From an uncultured Clostridia bacterium (GTDB lineage Bacteria; Bacillota; Clostridia; Christensenellales; Borkfalkiaceae): a stretch of DNA of 42,756 nt. The position numbers and the translations under genes were made by a program. This document shows, piece after piece, positions 1 through 7,274 of this stretch. Each line of letters starts with the position of its first letter. The first letter of the stretch is position 1. The notes beneath the pieces are model-generated. The model was given only the letters and a program-made list of their open reading frames with translations, was not told where the DNA came from and searched no databases. The stretch is taken from NCBI GenBank assembly GCA_947631005.1, contig CANRJR010000016.1, positions 1-42,756 of the forward strand, written 5' to 3'.

Positions 1-1712
1 CCGCCGCACATCTCTTTGGAGAAGTCGCCGATGGTATAGGTCTTTACGACGTCGCCGTACTTGCTGTCGAACACGCCGACGAAGTGTTCTTTGCGCGCCT
101 CGTCGAGGGGCATTTCGCGATAGACGACGGGGATATCCTCCTCGATCTTACGGTTAACGAGCGTTTCGACTTCTTTGATCTCTTCCTCGGTCATGGGGCG
201 GGGGAAGTTGAAGTCGAACCGCATTCTCTCGTCGTTGATGTTCGATCCCTTTTGGTTGCAGTCGGGGGAGAGGACCGTTTTGAGGGCGGCGTTGAGCAGG
301 TGGGTGGCGGTGTGGTAGCGGGTCGCCATTTCGGAATGGCTTTCGAGCCCGCCCTTTGCCTCGCCCTTTGCGATGACGCGGCTCTTCTCCTGATGTTCCT
401 TGAAGGCGGCTTCGAAGCCGTCTTTATCGACGGTGAGCCCGCACTCCGCGGCGAGCTCCTCGGTGAGTTCGAGGGGGAAGCCGTAGGTGTCGTACAGACG
501 GAACGCCTGTTTGCCGCCGATGACCGTTTCGTCTACGTGGGCGGGGTCTTGCTTCTTCATGAACTCGTTTTTGCGCGCGATGCCCTGCAAGCACTTTTCA
601 AACTCTTTCATGCCCTGCGCGAGCGTCGCCTCGAAGCGGGCGGCTTCCTTTCCGATCTCTTCGAGAATGTACGCCTCTTTTTCGCGCAAAAGCGGATATG
701 CTTCGCCGTACACCTCGCGGATGTAGACGGTTGCGACCTCGGCGATGGCGTCCGTGCCGACGCCGAGCTTCTTGCACCAGCGGATGGCGCGGCGCATGAT
801 GCGGCGCAGAATGTAGCCCGCGCCCACGTTGGAGGGCAGAATGCCGTTCTCGTCGCCGATGAGCATGACCGCCGTACGCGTATGGTCGGCGATGATGCGC
901 ATGGCGCGCCTGTCTTCCCCGCCGTCGTCGTACTTCTTGCCCGAGAGCCGTTCGAGCGCAGAGAGCGCGCCCGTGAACAGATCGGTCTTATACGCGTCGT
1001 GCAGACCGTTCAAAAAGAGCAGCATGCGGTCGAATCCGAACCCCGTATCGACGTTTTTGCTCGCGAGGGGCTCGTATCCCGCCGCCGTCTTTTTGTATTG
1101 CATATACACGTCGTTCCCGATCTCCACATAGTCGTCGGGAAAGACGGGGTCTTTCTTTTCGGGATCGAGGGGATAGAACCACTCGTTGTCGGGTCCGCAG
1201 GGCGTGCCGACCGTCCCCTCGAGCTCCCACCAATTATCCTCTTTGGGGAGATAGAAGATGTGCTCGCGTGCGACGCCGAGCGAGGCGAGCAGCGACGCCG
1301 TCTCTTCGTCGCGCGGGGCACTCTCGTTGCCCTCGAACACCGTGGCGCACAGCTTGTCCGCGTCCAGCCCGAACACCTCGGTGAGCAGGGAGAACGTCCA
1401 CGCCGTCTTTTCCTTTTTGAAGTAGTCGCCGAGCGACCAATTCCCCATCATCTCGAAAAAGGTGAAGTGGGACGCGTCGCCCACCGAATCGATGTCGACC
1501 GTGCGCACGCAGCCCTGAATGTTGCACAGCCGCTTGCCCGCGGGATGCGCTTTCCCCAAAAGATAGGGCATGAGCGGCTGCATGCCCGCCACGTTGAACA
1601 TGACGCCTGTTGTGCCGTCGCCTATAAGCGAGACCGCGCCGATGTCGACGTGTCCCCGCGCCGTGTAAAAGTCGATCCATTTTTTCCGAAGTTCTTTCGC
1701 CGTGATCTTCAT
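1..1712 (-). CDS. alaS: Alanyl-tRNA synthetase, 3' end outside the window
   Basis: Charges tRNA-Ala with alanine in the cytoplasm. I translated the minus strand from the ATG at 1712-1710 (GGGAG ribosome site in front). It starts MKITAKELRKKWIDFYTARG and stays open for 570 codons to the window edge. Class II motifs are clear: FEMMGNWSLGDYFKKE near residue 90, GFGFDRML in the catalytic core, and the editing-domain zinc motif HTATHLLNAAL near residue 475. The last visible residues are FSKEMCGG, the cysteine-containing zinc site near the end of the editing domain. The tRNA-binding region reads GCVRTVDIDSVGD instead of the usual RAGGKHNDLENVG. That version, from memory, belongs to a short AlaRS type (about 600 residues) common in candidate-phyla bacteria. 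It lies 13 nt behind cysS and is probably the last gene of the operon. Function is certain; the subtype is inference. Confidence 0.95.
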   Translation of the reverse strand, partial: MKITAKELRKKWIDFYTARGHVDIGAVSLIGDGTTGVMFNVAGMQPLMPYLLGKAHPAGKRLCNIQGCVRTVDIDSVGDASHFTFFEMMGNWSLGDYFKKEKTAWTFSLLTEVFGLDADKLCATVFEGNESAPRDEETASLLASLGVAREHIFYLPKEDNWWELEGTVGTPCGPDNEWFYPLDPEKKDPVFPDDYVEIGNDVYMQYKKTAAGYEPLASKNVDTGFGFDRMLLFLNGLHDAYKTDLFTGALSALERLSGKKYDDGGEDRRAMRIIADHTRTAVMLIGDENGILPSNVGAGYILRRIMRRAIRWCKKLGVGTDAIAEVATVYIREVYGEAYPLLREKEAYILEEIGKEAARFEATLAQGMKEFEKCLQGIARKNEFMKKQDPAHVDETVIGGKQAFRLYDTYGFPLELTEELAAECGLTVDKDGFEAAFKEHQEKSRVIAKGEAKGGLESHSEMATRYHTATHLLNAALKTVLSPDCNQKGSNINDERMRFDFNFPRPMTEEEIKEVETLVNRKIEEDIPVVYREMPLDEARKEHFVGVFDSKYGDVVKTYTIGDFSKEMCG

Positions 1713-1725
1713 ATCATTCTCCCGT

Positions 1726-3108
1726 TCAGAGTTTTTCGAGGGTGTAACCGTCTTTGGAATCCTTGACGGCGTACCCCATTTTGCGCAATGTTTCACGCAG
1801 TTCGTCCGATCTTGCCCAATTTTTGGCGGCGCGCGCCGCCTTCCGCTCCTCGGCGACCGCCGAAACTTCGGGCGGGATCTCCTCGGCGGCGTACGCTGCG
1901 AGATACCCGTCCGCATCGCGGCGGAACAGTCCGAGAAGAGAATAGACCGCGCGGACGGCGTTGGTCAGTTTGCGCGCCCCCGCGTCCCCCTTGTCCGCCA
2001 GCCTGCCCGCCTCGCGGAAATAGCCGTAGAGGTTGGCGCAGGCGAGCGCGGTGTTGAAGTCGTCGGACAGGGCGGCGTCGAACTCCGCATCGACGCGCGG
2101 ATCGAGCCCCATCTCTTCGGGGAACTCCCGTTCGATGCGCCCGATGAGGGTGTAGAAGCGGACGAGGTGCGCCTCCGCGTCCGAAAAGAAGCTGTCCGTG
2201 ATGTTCACGTCGGCGCGGTAGTTGGAGGAGAGCAGGGCGAATTTGAGTGCTTCGTCCGAATAGCGGTCGAGCACGTCGGTGAGCAGAAGCACGTTGCCGA
2301 GCGACTTGGACATCTTCTGCCCGTTCACCTTGATGAGCCCGTTGTGCACCCAATATTTGGCGAACGGCTTGCCCGTGAGACATTCGGTCTGCGCGATCTC
2401 GTTCTCGTGGTGGGGAAACACGAGGTCGCGCCCGCCGCCGTGGATGTCGATCCTGTCGCCGAAGGCGGCGCGGTTCATCGCCGAGCACTCGATGTGCCAG
2501 CCCGGTCTGCCCTTGCCCCACGGCGAATCCCAAGAGATCTCCCCCTCTTTCGCCGCCTTCCAGAGCGCGAAATCGTAGGCGTTTTTCTTATTTTCGTCGT
2601 TTTCGACGCGCACGCCGTCGAGCATATCCCGCTTGTCCCGTCCCGAAAGACAGCCGTATCCGGGGTCGCTGTCCACGTCGAAATACACGTCGCCGTTCCC
2701 CCCCGCGTAGGCGTGTCCCGTTTGGATGAGACGGGAGATGAAGTCGATGATGTCGCCGATGTGCTCGGTCGCTTTGAGCCAGAGCGTAGGCTCGTCGATG
2801 TTGGCGCGGCGCATGGCGGCGTCGATATGTTCGATCATCATAGCGGCGTACTCGTCGGCGGGAATGCCCGTCTCCTTGGAGCGCGCGATGATCTTGTCGT
2901 CGACGTCGGTATAGTTGCGGGCGTACGTCACTTCGTAGCCCTGTTTTTGGAGAAATTTGCGGAACACGTCGTAGACGAGGGCTTGAAAGGCGTGTCCGAT
3001 GTGCGCCTCGCCCGACACCGTAATGCCGCAGGCGTACATCTTCACCTTGCCCGCTTCGAGCGGGATAAATTCCTCTTTCCTCCGCGTGAGGGTGTTATAT
3101 ATCTTCAA
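1726..3108 (-). CDS. cysS: Cysteinyl-tRNA synthetase, TTG start
   Basis: Charges tRNA-Cys; a class I enzyme of 460 residues, normal for the family. Visible motifs are the zinc cysteine in MYACGITV (about residue 27), the ATP-binding HIGH in GEAHIGHAF, WHIECSAM and HHENEIAQ (further zinc ligands), and KMSKSLGN. The start is TTG at 3108-3106, preceded by AGGAGG at good spacing. It overlaps the cysE stop by 4 nt (TTGA), so the two are translationally coupled. A longer frame reaching to 3693 is only an upstream shadow over cysE. The family signature CGPTVYDYAHIGH reads CGITVSGEAHIGH here, a modest divergence. Pairing with cysE makes sense: one gene makes the cysteine precursor and the next consumes cysteine. 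No T-box leader is visible. Confidence 0.97.
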   Translation of the reverse strand: MKIYNTLTRRKEEFIPLEAGKVKMYACGITVSGEAHIGHAFQALVYDVFRKFLQKQGYEVTYARNYTDVDDKIIARSKETGIPADEYAAMMIEHIDAAMRRANIDEPTLWLKATEHIGDIIDFISRLIQTGHAYAGGNGDVYFDVDSDPGYGCLSGRDKRDMLDGVRVENDENKKNAYDFALWKAAKEGEISWDSPWGKGRPGWHIECSAMNRAAFGDRIDIHGGGRDLVFPHHENEIAQTECLTGKPFAKYWVHNGLIKVNGQKMSKSLGNVLLLTDVLDRYSDEALKFALLSSNYRADVNITDSFFSDAEAHLVRFYTLIGRIEREFPEEMGLDPRVDAEFDAALSDDFNTALACANLYGYFREAGRLADKGDAGARKLTNAVRAVYSLLGLFRRDADGYLAAYAAEEIPPEVSAVAEERKAARAAKNWARSDELRETLRKMGYAVKDSKDGYTLEKL

Positions 3109-3770
3109 TCTTGGTCCTCCTCGCCTGCGCGGTGCAGACTTTGGGTGAGTTTTTCGACCTGCTCTTCGAGCTCGAACACGCGCTCGCGCAGCGTACAGAT
3201 CTCTTGGAGCACGGGGTCGTCTTGCGCGGGAATGAGGTCTTGCGGCTTTTCGCCGTTGATCCGCACGACCCGCCCGGGGACGCCCACGACCGTGGCGTAG
3301 GGCGGCACTTCGCGGAGCACGACCGCCCCCGCGCCGATCCGCGCGCCCTCGCCGACCGTAAAGCCGCCGAGCACTTTCGCCCCGCACGAGATGACCGCAT
3401 TGCGCTTGATGGTGGGATGCCGCTTCCCCTTTTCCTTGCCCGTCCCGCCGAGCGTGACGCCTTGGTAGATGACGACGCCCTCTTCGACCTCCGCCGTCTC
3501 CCCGATCACGACGCCCGCGCCGTGGTCGATGAACACGCCCGACGCGATCTTCGCCGAGGGATGGATCTCGATGCCCGTGCGGCGTTTGGCGTATTGCGAC
3601 AGCATGCGCGCCAAAAGTTTGAGGTGCATGCGCTGGAAAAAGGCGGCGCGCCGATGCCATATGAGCGCGCGCACGCCCGCGTAGGTCAGCCATATTTCGA
3701 ATTTGTTCCGCGCGGCGGGATCGTTCCGTTTGGCGGCGTCGATGTCCGCGCGCAATTTCTTGAAAAACAT
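3105..3770 (-). CDS. cysE: Serine O-acetyltransferase
   Basis: Transfers acetyl from acetyl-CoA to serine, giving O-acetylserine for cysteine synthesis in the cytoplasm. It has 221 residues, close to the Bacillus enzyme. The N-terminal helical part (1-65) is followed by left-handed beta-helix hexapeptide repeats (about 66-170) with IDHGAGVVIGETAEV and YQGVTLGGTGK, which carry the catalytic His/Asp and CoA-binding positions. A charged tail (about 180-221, LRERVFELEEQVEKL) looks like a short coiled coil and may help trimer stacking. The start has GAGAGGA 5 nt upstream. It begins 9 nt after the preceding unknown gene and overlaps cysS by 4 nt, so all belong to one transcript. Confidence 0.95.
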   Translation of the reverse strand: MFFKKLRADIDAAKRNDPAARNKFEIWLTYAGVRALIWHRRAAFFQRMHLKLLARMLSQYAKRRTGIEIHPSAKIASGVFIDHGAGVVIGETAEVEEGVVIYQGVTLGGTGKEKGKRHPTIKRNAVISCGAKVLGGFTVGEGARIGAGAVVLREVPPYATVVGVPGRVVRINGEKPQDLIPAQDDPVLQEICTLRERVFELEEQVEKLTQSLHRAGEEDQD

Positions 3771-3779
3771 AGTTCCTCT

Positions 3780-4427
3780 CTATTGTATGGAGGCGGAAGC
3801 CGCCGCGTGCGCGATGGGCAGACAGGTGATCTTATATTCCGCCAGACAGTCGTCCCGCATCTCCGCGTTGAAGATCTTGCGCAAGAAGAGGTATTCCACC
3901 ACGACGTCGCGCACGTTCGAGGAGTCGAACGAGAACCCGCATACCGCGAGGAGATTGGTCACGTCCTGTATCTGCATGCGGCACACCAGCCCGAGCGCGA
4001 GAATGCAATTTTTGGAGGGATAGAGCTTCCCCGCGGCGATCTTCTTCCAAAACCGCGGCTCAACGGACAGTTTCTCCCCCGCCGAAGCCGCCGTCTCCTC
4101 ACAACGGGAGAGCACGGCGGGCAACATCTTCGCAAACGTCCGCTTGGAAAAGAGGTCGCGGAATCTGTCGCCGAGGGTGCGGAAAGAAAAGGAAAACGAA
4201 AAATCGGTGTCCGCGAGCCCCTCCTTGAAGCGCGCGATAAGCGCGTCGCATGCTTCCTGATGAATGAGCCGCATGAGCGACGGATCGCGGCGGGCGATGT
4301 TGCCGTCGGGAGCGACATAGACGATCTCGGGCATGCGGTAGCCCTCGATCGCGCTGATCTTCACATAGTCGGAGTATTGCGCCGCGAAATGCTCGTCCAA
4401 TCCGATCAAATAATTTCGGCGTTCCAT
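3780..4427 (-). CDS. Unknown protein with C-terminal HTH-like region, first gene of the cysE-cysS-alaS operon
   Basis: A protein of 215 residues with no named function that I recognise. Residues about 1-120 are polar and helical. The C-terminal part (about 125-205: FWKKIAAGKLYPSKNCILAL, then LLAVCGFSFDSSNVRDVVVEYL) resembles a region I remember at the C-terminus of many uncharacterised Clostridia proteins, where a helix-turn-helix-like block is followed by a conserved 'aGfslsssskfD.iveyf' stretch. A DNA- or RNA-binding role is therefore possible but unproven. There is no signal peptide or membrane segment. The ATG at 4427 has no Shine-Dalgarno sequence; a promoter -10 element ends only 7 nt upstream, so the mRNA may be leaderless. 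Its stop is 9 nt before cysE, so it may regulate or accompany the cysteine/alanine charging genes. Confidence 0.72.
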   Translation of the reverse strand: MERRNYLIGLDEHFAAQYSDYVKISAIEGYRMPEIVYVAPDGNIARRDPSLMRLIHQEACDALIARFKEGLADTDFSFSFSFRTLGDRFRDLFSKRTFAKMLPAVLSRCEETAASAGEKLSVEPRFWKKIAAGKLYPSKNCILALGLVCRMQIQDVTNLLAVCGFSFDSSNVRDVVVEYLFLRKIFNAEMRDDCLAEYKITCLPIAHAAASASIQ

Positions 4428-4434
4428 AGTCGAT

Positions 4435-4464
4435 ATTTTACCATACTCCCCCGAAAAAAGGCAA
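4435..4464 (-). promoter_or_regulatory. Promoter of the cys/ala operon, abutting the start codon
   Basis: On the minus strand, TTGCCT (4464-4459) and TAAAAT (4440-4435) are separated by 18 nt. Only 7 nt lie between the -10 and the ATG at 4427, which puts the expected transcription start at or next to the A of the ATG. No ribosome-binding site is present. Confidence 0.65.
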
Positions 4465-4763
4465 GCGGTTTTCGGGGGAATTTCGCGCGGGCGCGCAACG
4501 CGCGCGTATCTTTCTGTGTTTTTGTGCTTTTTGCGCCTTTTTCACACCCGCCTTTTGGCTTTTGCGCATTTTTTCCGTTCTCTGCTCCCCGCCCTCATGT
4601 TTCGGCTTTCGCCCTGTGAAATGTTTTCAGTTTATTGATTGCGGAAAGCAATATGACATATCTTGTCCACAATTATGAGGGAATACGACGAATTATTGTG
4701 TCACAAAATGAACAAATCGCACATTTTCACGGAATTTTCAAAAAATTAGAGGAAAAATTTTTG
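4465..4763. other. Intergenic region with a lone DnaA box and a short palindrome
   Basis: No gene is visible here. The left part is GC-rich with pyrimidine runs; from about 4620 it turns AT-rich. It holds one perfect TTGTCCACA (4663-4671), the same DnaA-box form used at the origin, and an 11-bp palindrome TTGTGTCACAA (4696-4706) that could be an operator for the downstream regulator gene. Functions of both are guesses. Confidence 0.4.
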
Positions 4764-4800
4764 TGAAAACGCTTGCCATATTTCAAAAATGTGTTATAAT
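4764..4800 (+). promoter_or_regulatory. deoR-family gene promoter overlapped by a cre site
   Basis: TTGCCA (4773-4778) and a perfect TATAAT (4795-4800), 16 nt apart. TGAAAACGCTTGCC (4764-4777) matches 13 of 14 positions of the catabolite-responsive element consensus TGWAARCGYTWNCW and overlaps the -35 box, the position for repression by a CcpA-type regulator. Confidence 0.75.
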
Positions 4801-4832
4801 TGAGCAAAGAATTAGTTTGGGAGGATAGAACC

Positions 4833-5591
4833 ATGAAGCGCGACCGTATCGAAGAAATCGCGGAACTGCTCGACAAACGCGGAAAACTTTCGCTCGAACA
4901 GCTCGACGACTATTTCCCCTCCGTTTCGCAAATGACGTTGCGTCGCGACCTGTTTCAGCTCGAACAAGAGGGGAGGATCATCCGCGTCCGCGGAGGCGCG
5001 ATGTCCGTAAAAGAAGTGCAAAAAGTCTCCGGCGAACCCTACACCAAAAAGACCGCCATCCATACCGACGAAAAGATCAAGATCGCCCAAAAGGCGGCGC
5101 GTCTCGTGGATGAAAACAGCTCCATTTTCATGGACGGCGGAACGACTTCGCTCTATCTCGCCAAGGAAATGCCCGACATCAACGTGCATGTGTTCACCAA
5201 CGGACTTGCCGTTGCCATCGAGCTTTCGCAAAAGAAGAACATCAACCTCACCGTGCTCGGCGGACAGGTGCTCAAAGACAATCTTTCCACCGCGTCCCCC
5301 GTCGCAAAGTCCTATTTTGACAACACCAATTTCGAGCTCGCCATCATTTCGGCTTCGGCGTTCACCCCCGAAAACGGCTTCTCCTGCGGTTCGCAGGTGG
5401 AGGCGGATCTGCTCAAAATGACCCGCCAAAAGGCGAAATCCATGTACATGATGCTCGACAGCTCCAAGATCGGCAAGATCATGCCCTATACCTTTGCGCA
5501 CCTCGAGGACATCGACGTGCTCATCACCGACGACAACTTCCCCGCCGACCTCAAAGAACAGTTCACGCGGCGCGATATCGTCGTCATGTAA
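4833..5591 (+). CDS. DeoR-family transcriptional regulator
   Basis: A 252-residue regulator with the standard DeoR build. The N-terminal winged HTH (about 6-58) contains VSQMTLRRDLFQLEQEG and IIRVRGGA. The C-terminal sugar-phosphate sensor domain (about 75-235) contains DENSSIFMDGGTTSLYLA and TVLGGQVLKDNLST. These proteins usually repress sugar catabolic operons until a phosphorylated sugar binds. I chose the ATG at 4833 (GGGAGG 7 nt upstream); an in-frame TTG at 4800 lies inside the promoter and cannot be used. It stands alone: two terminators follow and no sugar operon is adjacent, so its targets are elsewhere. The cre site over its promoter suggests it is switched on when preferred sugars run out. 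Confidence 0.93.
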   Translation: MKRDRIEEIAELLDKRGKLSLEQLDDYFPSVSQMTLRRDLFQLEQEGRIIRVRGGAMSVKEVQKVSGEPYTKKTAIHTDEKIKIAQKAARLVDENSSIFMDGGTTSLYLAKEMPDINVHVFTNGLAVAIELSQKKNINLTVLGGQVLKDNLSTASPVAKSYFDNTNFELAIISASAFTPENGFSCGSQVEADLLKMTRQKAKSMYMMLDSSKIGKIMPYTFAHLEDIDVLITDDNFPADLKEQFTRRDIVVM

Positions 5592-5628
5592 CAGCCCACC
5601 CCGCCTGCTTCGGCAGGCATATCCCTCC

Positions 5629-5670
5629 GCGCCGCCCCACTTCCCCCCTCCCTCGGGGCGGCGCTCTTTT
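5629..5670 (+). terminator. Intrinsic terminator 1 after the DeoR gene
   Basis: GCGCCGCCCC (5629-5638) pairs with GGGGCGGCGC (5655-5664), followed by TCTTTT. A smaller stem, CCTGC/GCAGG, lies just upstream at about 5603-5617. Confidence 0.7.
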
Positions 5671-5678
5671 GAAACCGT

Positions 5679-5705
5679 AAGAGCCGAGCATTCGGCTCTT
5701 TTTTT
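5679..5705 (+). terminator. Intrinsic terminator 2 after the DeoR gene
   Basis: AAGAGCCGA (5679-5687), loop GCAT, TCGGCTCTT (5692-5700), then an unbroken T run to 5705. This is the stronger of two consecutive terminators. Confidence 0.85.
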
Positions 5706-5805
5706 GCGGAAAATTTCGGAATGGCGGGGATCGATTGCTTTTCACCCGCGTTTTTAAGGTTATGTTGCGCGATGCGAATCAAGCGAACGGGCGTTTCCAA
5801 TATGT

Positions 5806-6270
5806 CATTCAGAGCGAAGCGAAGAATCTCCCGCAGTGTTATTTGCTTATTTTCCGTTGTCATTTCGACTTTTTTCTCTTTGTCATTTTGAGCGGAGGCG
5901 AGCGTAAGCGAGCCGTAGTCGAAAAATCCCCTTGGTCGTTGATTCGGCTTATAATAAAATAAGGGAGATTTCTCCACGCGCCGCTATCGCGGCTTGGTAC
6001 TTCGTCGCTTCGCTCCTCGTGCCGCCCTTGGTCTACAAATAGAAGCCGCGGGCGGGGCGAAATGACATTATTGGAATGCGGCGGCTTGGTACTTCGCCCT
6101 GCCCGCTCGTACCCCCCTTTGTCAACAAATAGAAGCCGCGGGTGGGGCAACACGACAATTAAGAATGCCTGTTTGCTTCTAATATGACATTTAGCGCGAA
6201 GCGGATCAAGCGAACGGGCGTTCCCAATTTGTCATTCAGAGCGAAGCGAAGAATCTCCCGCAGTCTTATG
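5806..6270. repeat. Intergenic inverted-repeat cluster 1
   Basis: About 465 bp without a gene, made of several units of a repeat seen in eight places in this window. Typical pieces are GTCATTTCGA or GTCATTCAGAGCGAAGCG, AGAATCTCCCGCAG, TAAGGGAGATTTCTCC, ACGCGCCGCTATCGCGGC and GGGCGGCACGAGGAGC with their complements. The GAGAAATCTCCC and GGGAGATTTCTC parts pair across a short AT spacer. Short frames on both strands are products of the repeat, not genes. Confidence 0.85.
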
Positions 6271-6280
6271 CCAAATTAAA

Positions 6281-6312
6281 GCGCGCCCGTTTCCGTTCGG
6301 AAACGGGCGCGC
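6281..6312 (-). terminator. Terminator after the PF06541 gene
   Basis: Perfect 15-bp stem GCGCGCCCGTTTCCG/CGGAAACGGGCGCGC with a 2-nt loop; on the minus strand it is followed by TTTAATTT. Confidence 0.8.
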
Positions 6313-6330
6313 GCATTCCTTTTTTGCGCT

Positions 6331-7203
6331 TTATTCTTTCTTGTCTTTCTTGTCCGCCGCCGTTGCGGCAATTTCTTCCGTAATGATAACCGTTTCTTCG
6401 GCAGTCGCGGCGGTCTCTTCCGTGGCAGTCTCATCCGCAGCGGTAGCGACCTCTTCCGCGGGCGCGGCGGTTTTTTTGTTCTTGCGCATGACGCTGAACG
6501 CCTCGTACCGCTCGGTGAGTTCCTCTTTGAAGCGGGAGATTGCCTGCAAGGGGAATGCGAAGCTGACCTTTTCTTTCGCCGCTTCGAGACGTTCGCGCAC
6601 CGAAACTTTGAGTTTTTCGTAGTGCACGATCACGCCGTGTTCGTCGGCGAACTTGCGGATCTTGGTCGCGAGGTGCATGGAATGTCCGAAGTCGACGAGG
6701 AAAATGCCGAACAGCGTTCCCACGACGAAGGCGAACTCGATATGGTGCACGAACCAAATGACGGCTTGGAGCACGGGTTCGTCGATGACGAAGTAAAACA
6801 GCGCGCTCACGATGAGCCAGAAAAAGGAGAACAGCGGGCAAATGATGCCCTGGATATTCCCCCATTGGTTGGAATAGTCCCACAGCTTGATCTTCATGCC
6901 GCGGATGAAGATGAGCCCCGCGATATACTCGATAAGGGTCATGACGACGCCCATGATGGCGATGATGATGAGCGCGTCCGCCCACGCCGCGCCCGTATGG
7001 ATGGGAAGGCGGGAGATGGCGAACAGCCCCGCCACGCCGAATCCGTAAATGGGCAAATAGGGTCCCGTCAGAAAGCCCGGGTTGATCCACTTCTTCGCGG
7101 AGAAGAAGCGGCGGAAGAGCACTTCGAGACACCACCCGAGCACGCTCCCGAGAAAGAAGAGAAAAATCGCGACGAGAAACCCGTCGATCACTGAAATTTG
7201 CAT
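6331..7203 (-). CDS. PF06541-family (putative ABC transporter permease, CmpB-like) membrane protein
   Basis: A 290-residue membrane protein. The N-terminal half holds about five hydrophobic segments (about 8-28, 45-65, 75-97, 120-142, 150-175). The family signature is GSVLGWCLEVLF followed by KKWINPGFLTGPYLPIYGFG. From about residue 180 it is soluble, first basic and helical, then an acidic Ala/Thr/Glu-rich tail (about 240-290) that is probably disordered. The family name implies ABC transport, but no ATPase or binding partner is near and the biochemical role is unknown. I chose the start MQISVIDGF at 7203; the longer frame reaches back through the hppA terminator. It lies 71 nt behind hppA and is probably transcribed by read-through from it. 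Confidence 0.85.
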   Translation of the reverse strand: MQISVIDGFLVAIFLFFLGSVLGWCLEVLFRRFFSAKKWINPGFLTGPYLPIYGFGVAGLFAISRLPIHTGAAWADALIIIAIMGVVMTLIEYIAGLIFIRGMKIKLWDYSNQWGNIQGIICPLFSFFWLIVSALFYFVIDEPVLQAVIWFVHHIEFAFVVGTLFGIFLVDFGHSMHLATKIRKFADEHGVIVHYEKLKVSVRERLEAAKEKVSFAFPLQAISRFKEELTERYEAFSVMRKNKKTAAPAEEVATAADETATEETAATAEETVIITEEIAATAADKKDKKE

Positions 7204-7243
7204 AGCGTTACCCTGTTTTTCCTTGTTTTGAAGTCTTTGTGAA

Positions 7244-7267
7244 AACGCCCCGCGTGAGCAGGGCGTT
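7244..7267 (-). terminator. Attenuating stem-loop between hppA and the PF06541 gene
   Basis: AACGCCC/GGGCGTT with a 10-nt loop, followed on the minus strand by TTTTC. Probably reduces read-through from hppA. Confidence 0.6.
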
Positions 7268-7274
7268 CGTTGTA

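Noticed and set aside
84-1766. A 560-codon open frame on the plus strand over alaS, and similar long frames opposite hppA (7239-9722), pckA (12328-13764) and the 31625-34045 region
   Set aside because: They mirror well-identified genes in a GC-rich sequence, where the antisense frame stays open by codon bias. They have no ribosome sites or recognisable domains.
3780-4464. T-box leader before the cysE-cysS-alaS operon
   Set aside because: The promoter lies directly at the first start codon, leaving no room for a leader, and the intercistronic gaps are 13 nt or less.
4663-4671. A second origin at the lone DnaA box
   Set aside because: A single exact 9-mer, without a cluster or an unwinding element beside it, is expected by chance or acts as a regulatory or titration site.
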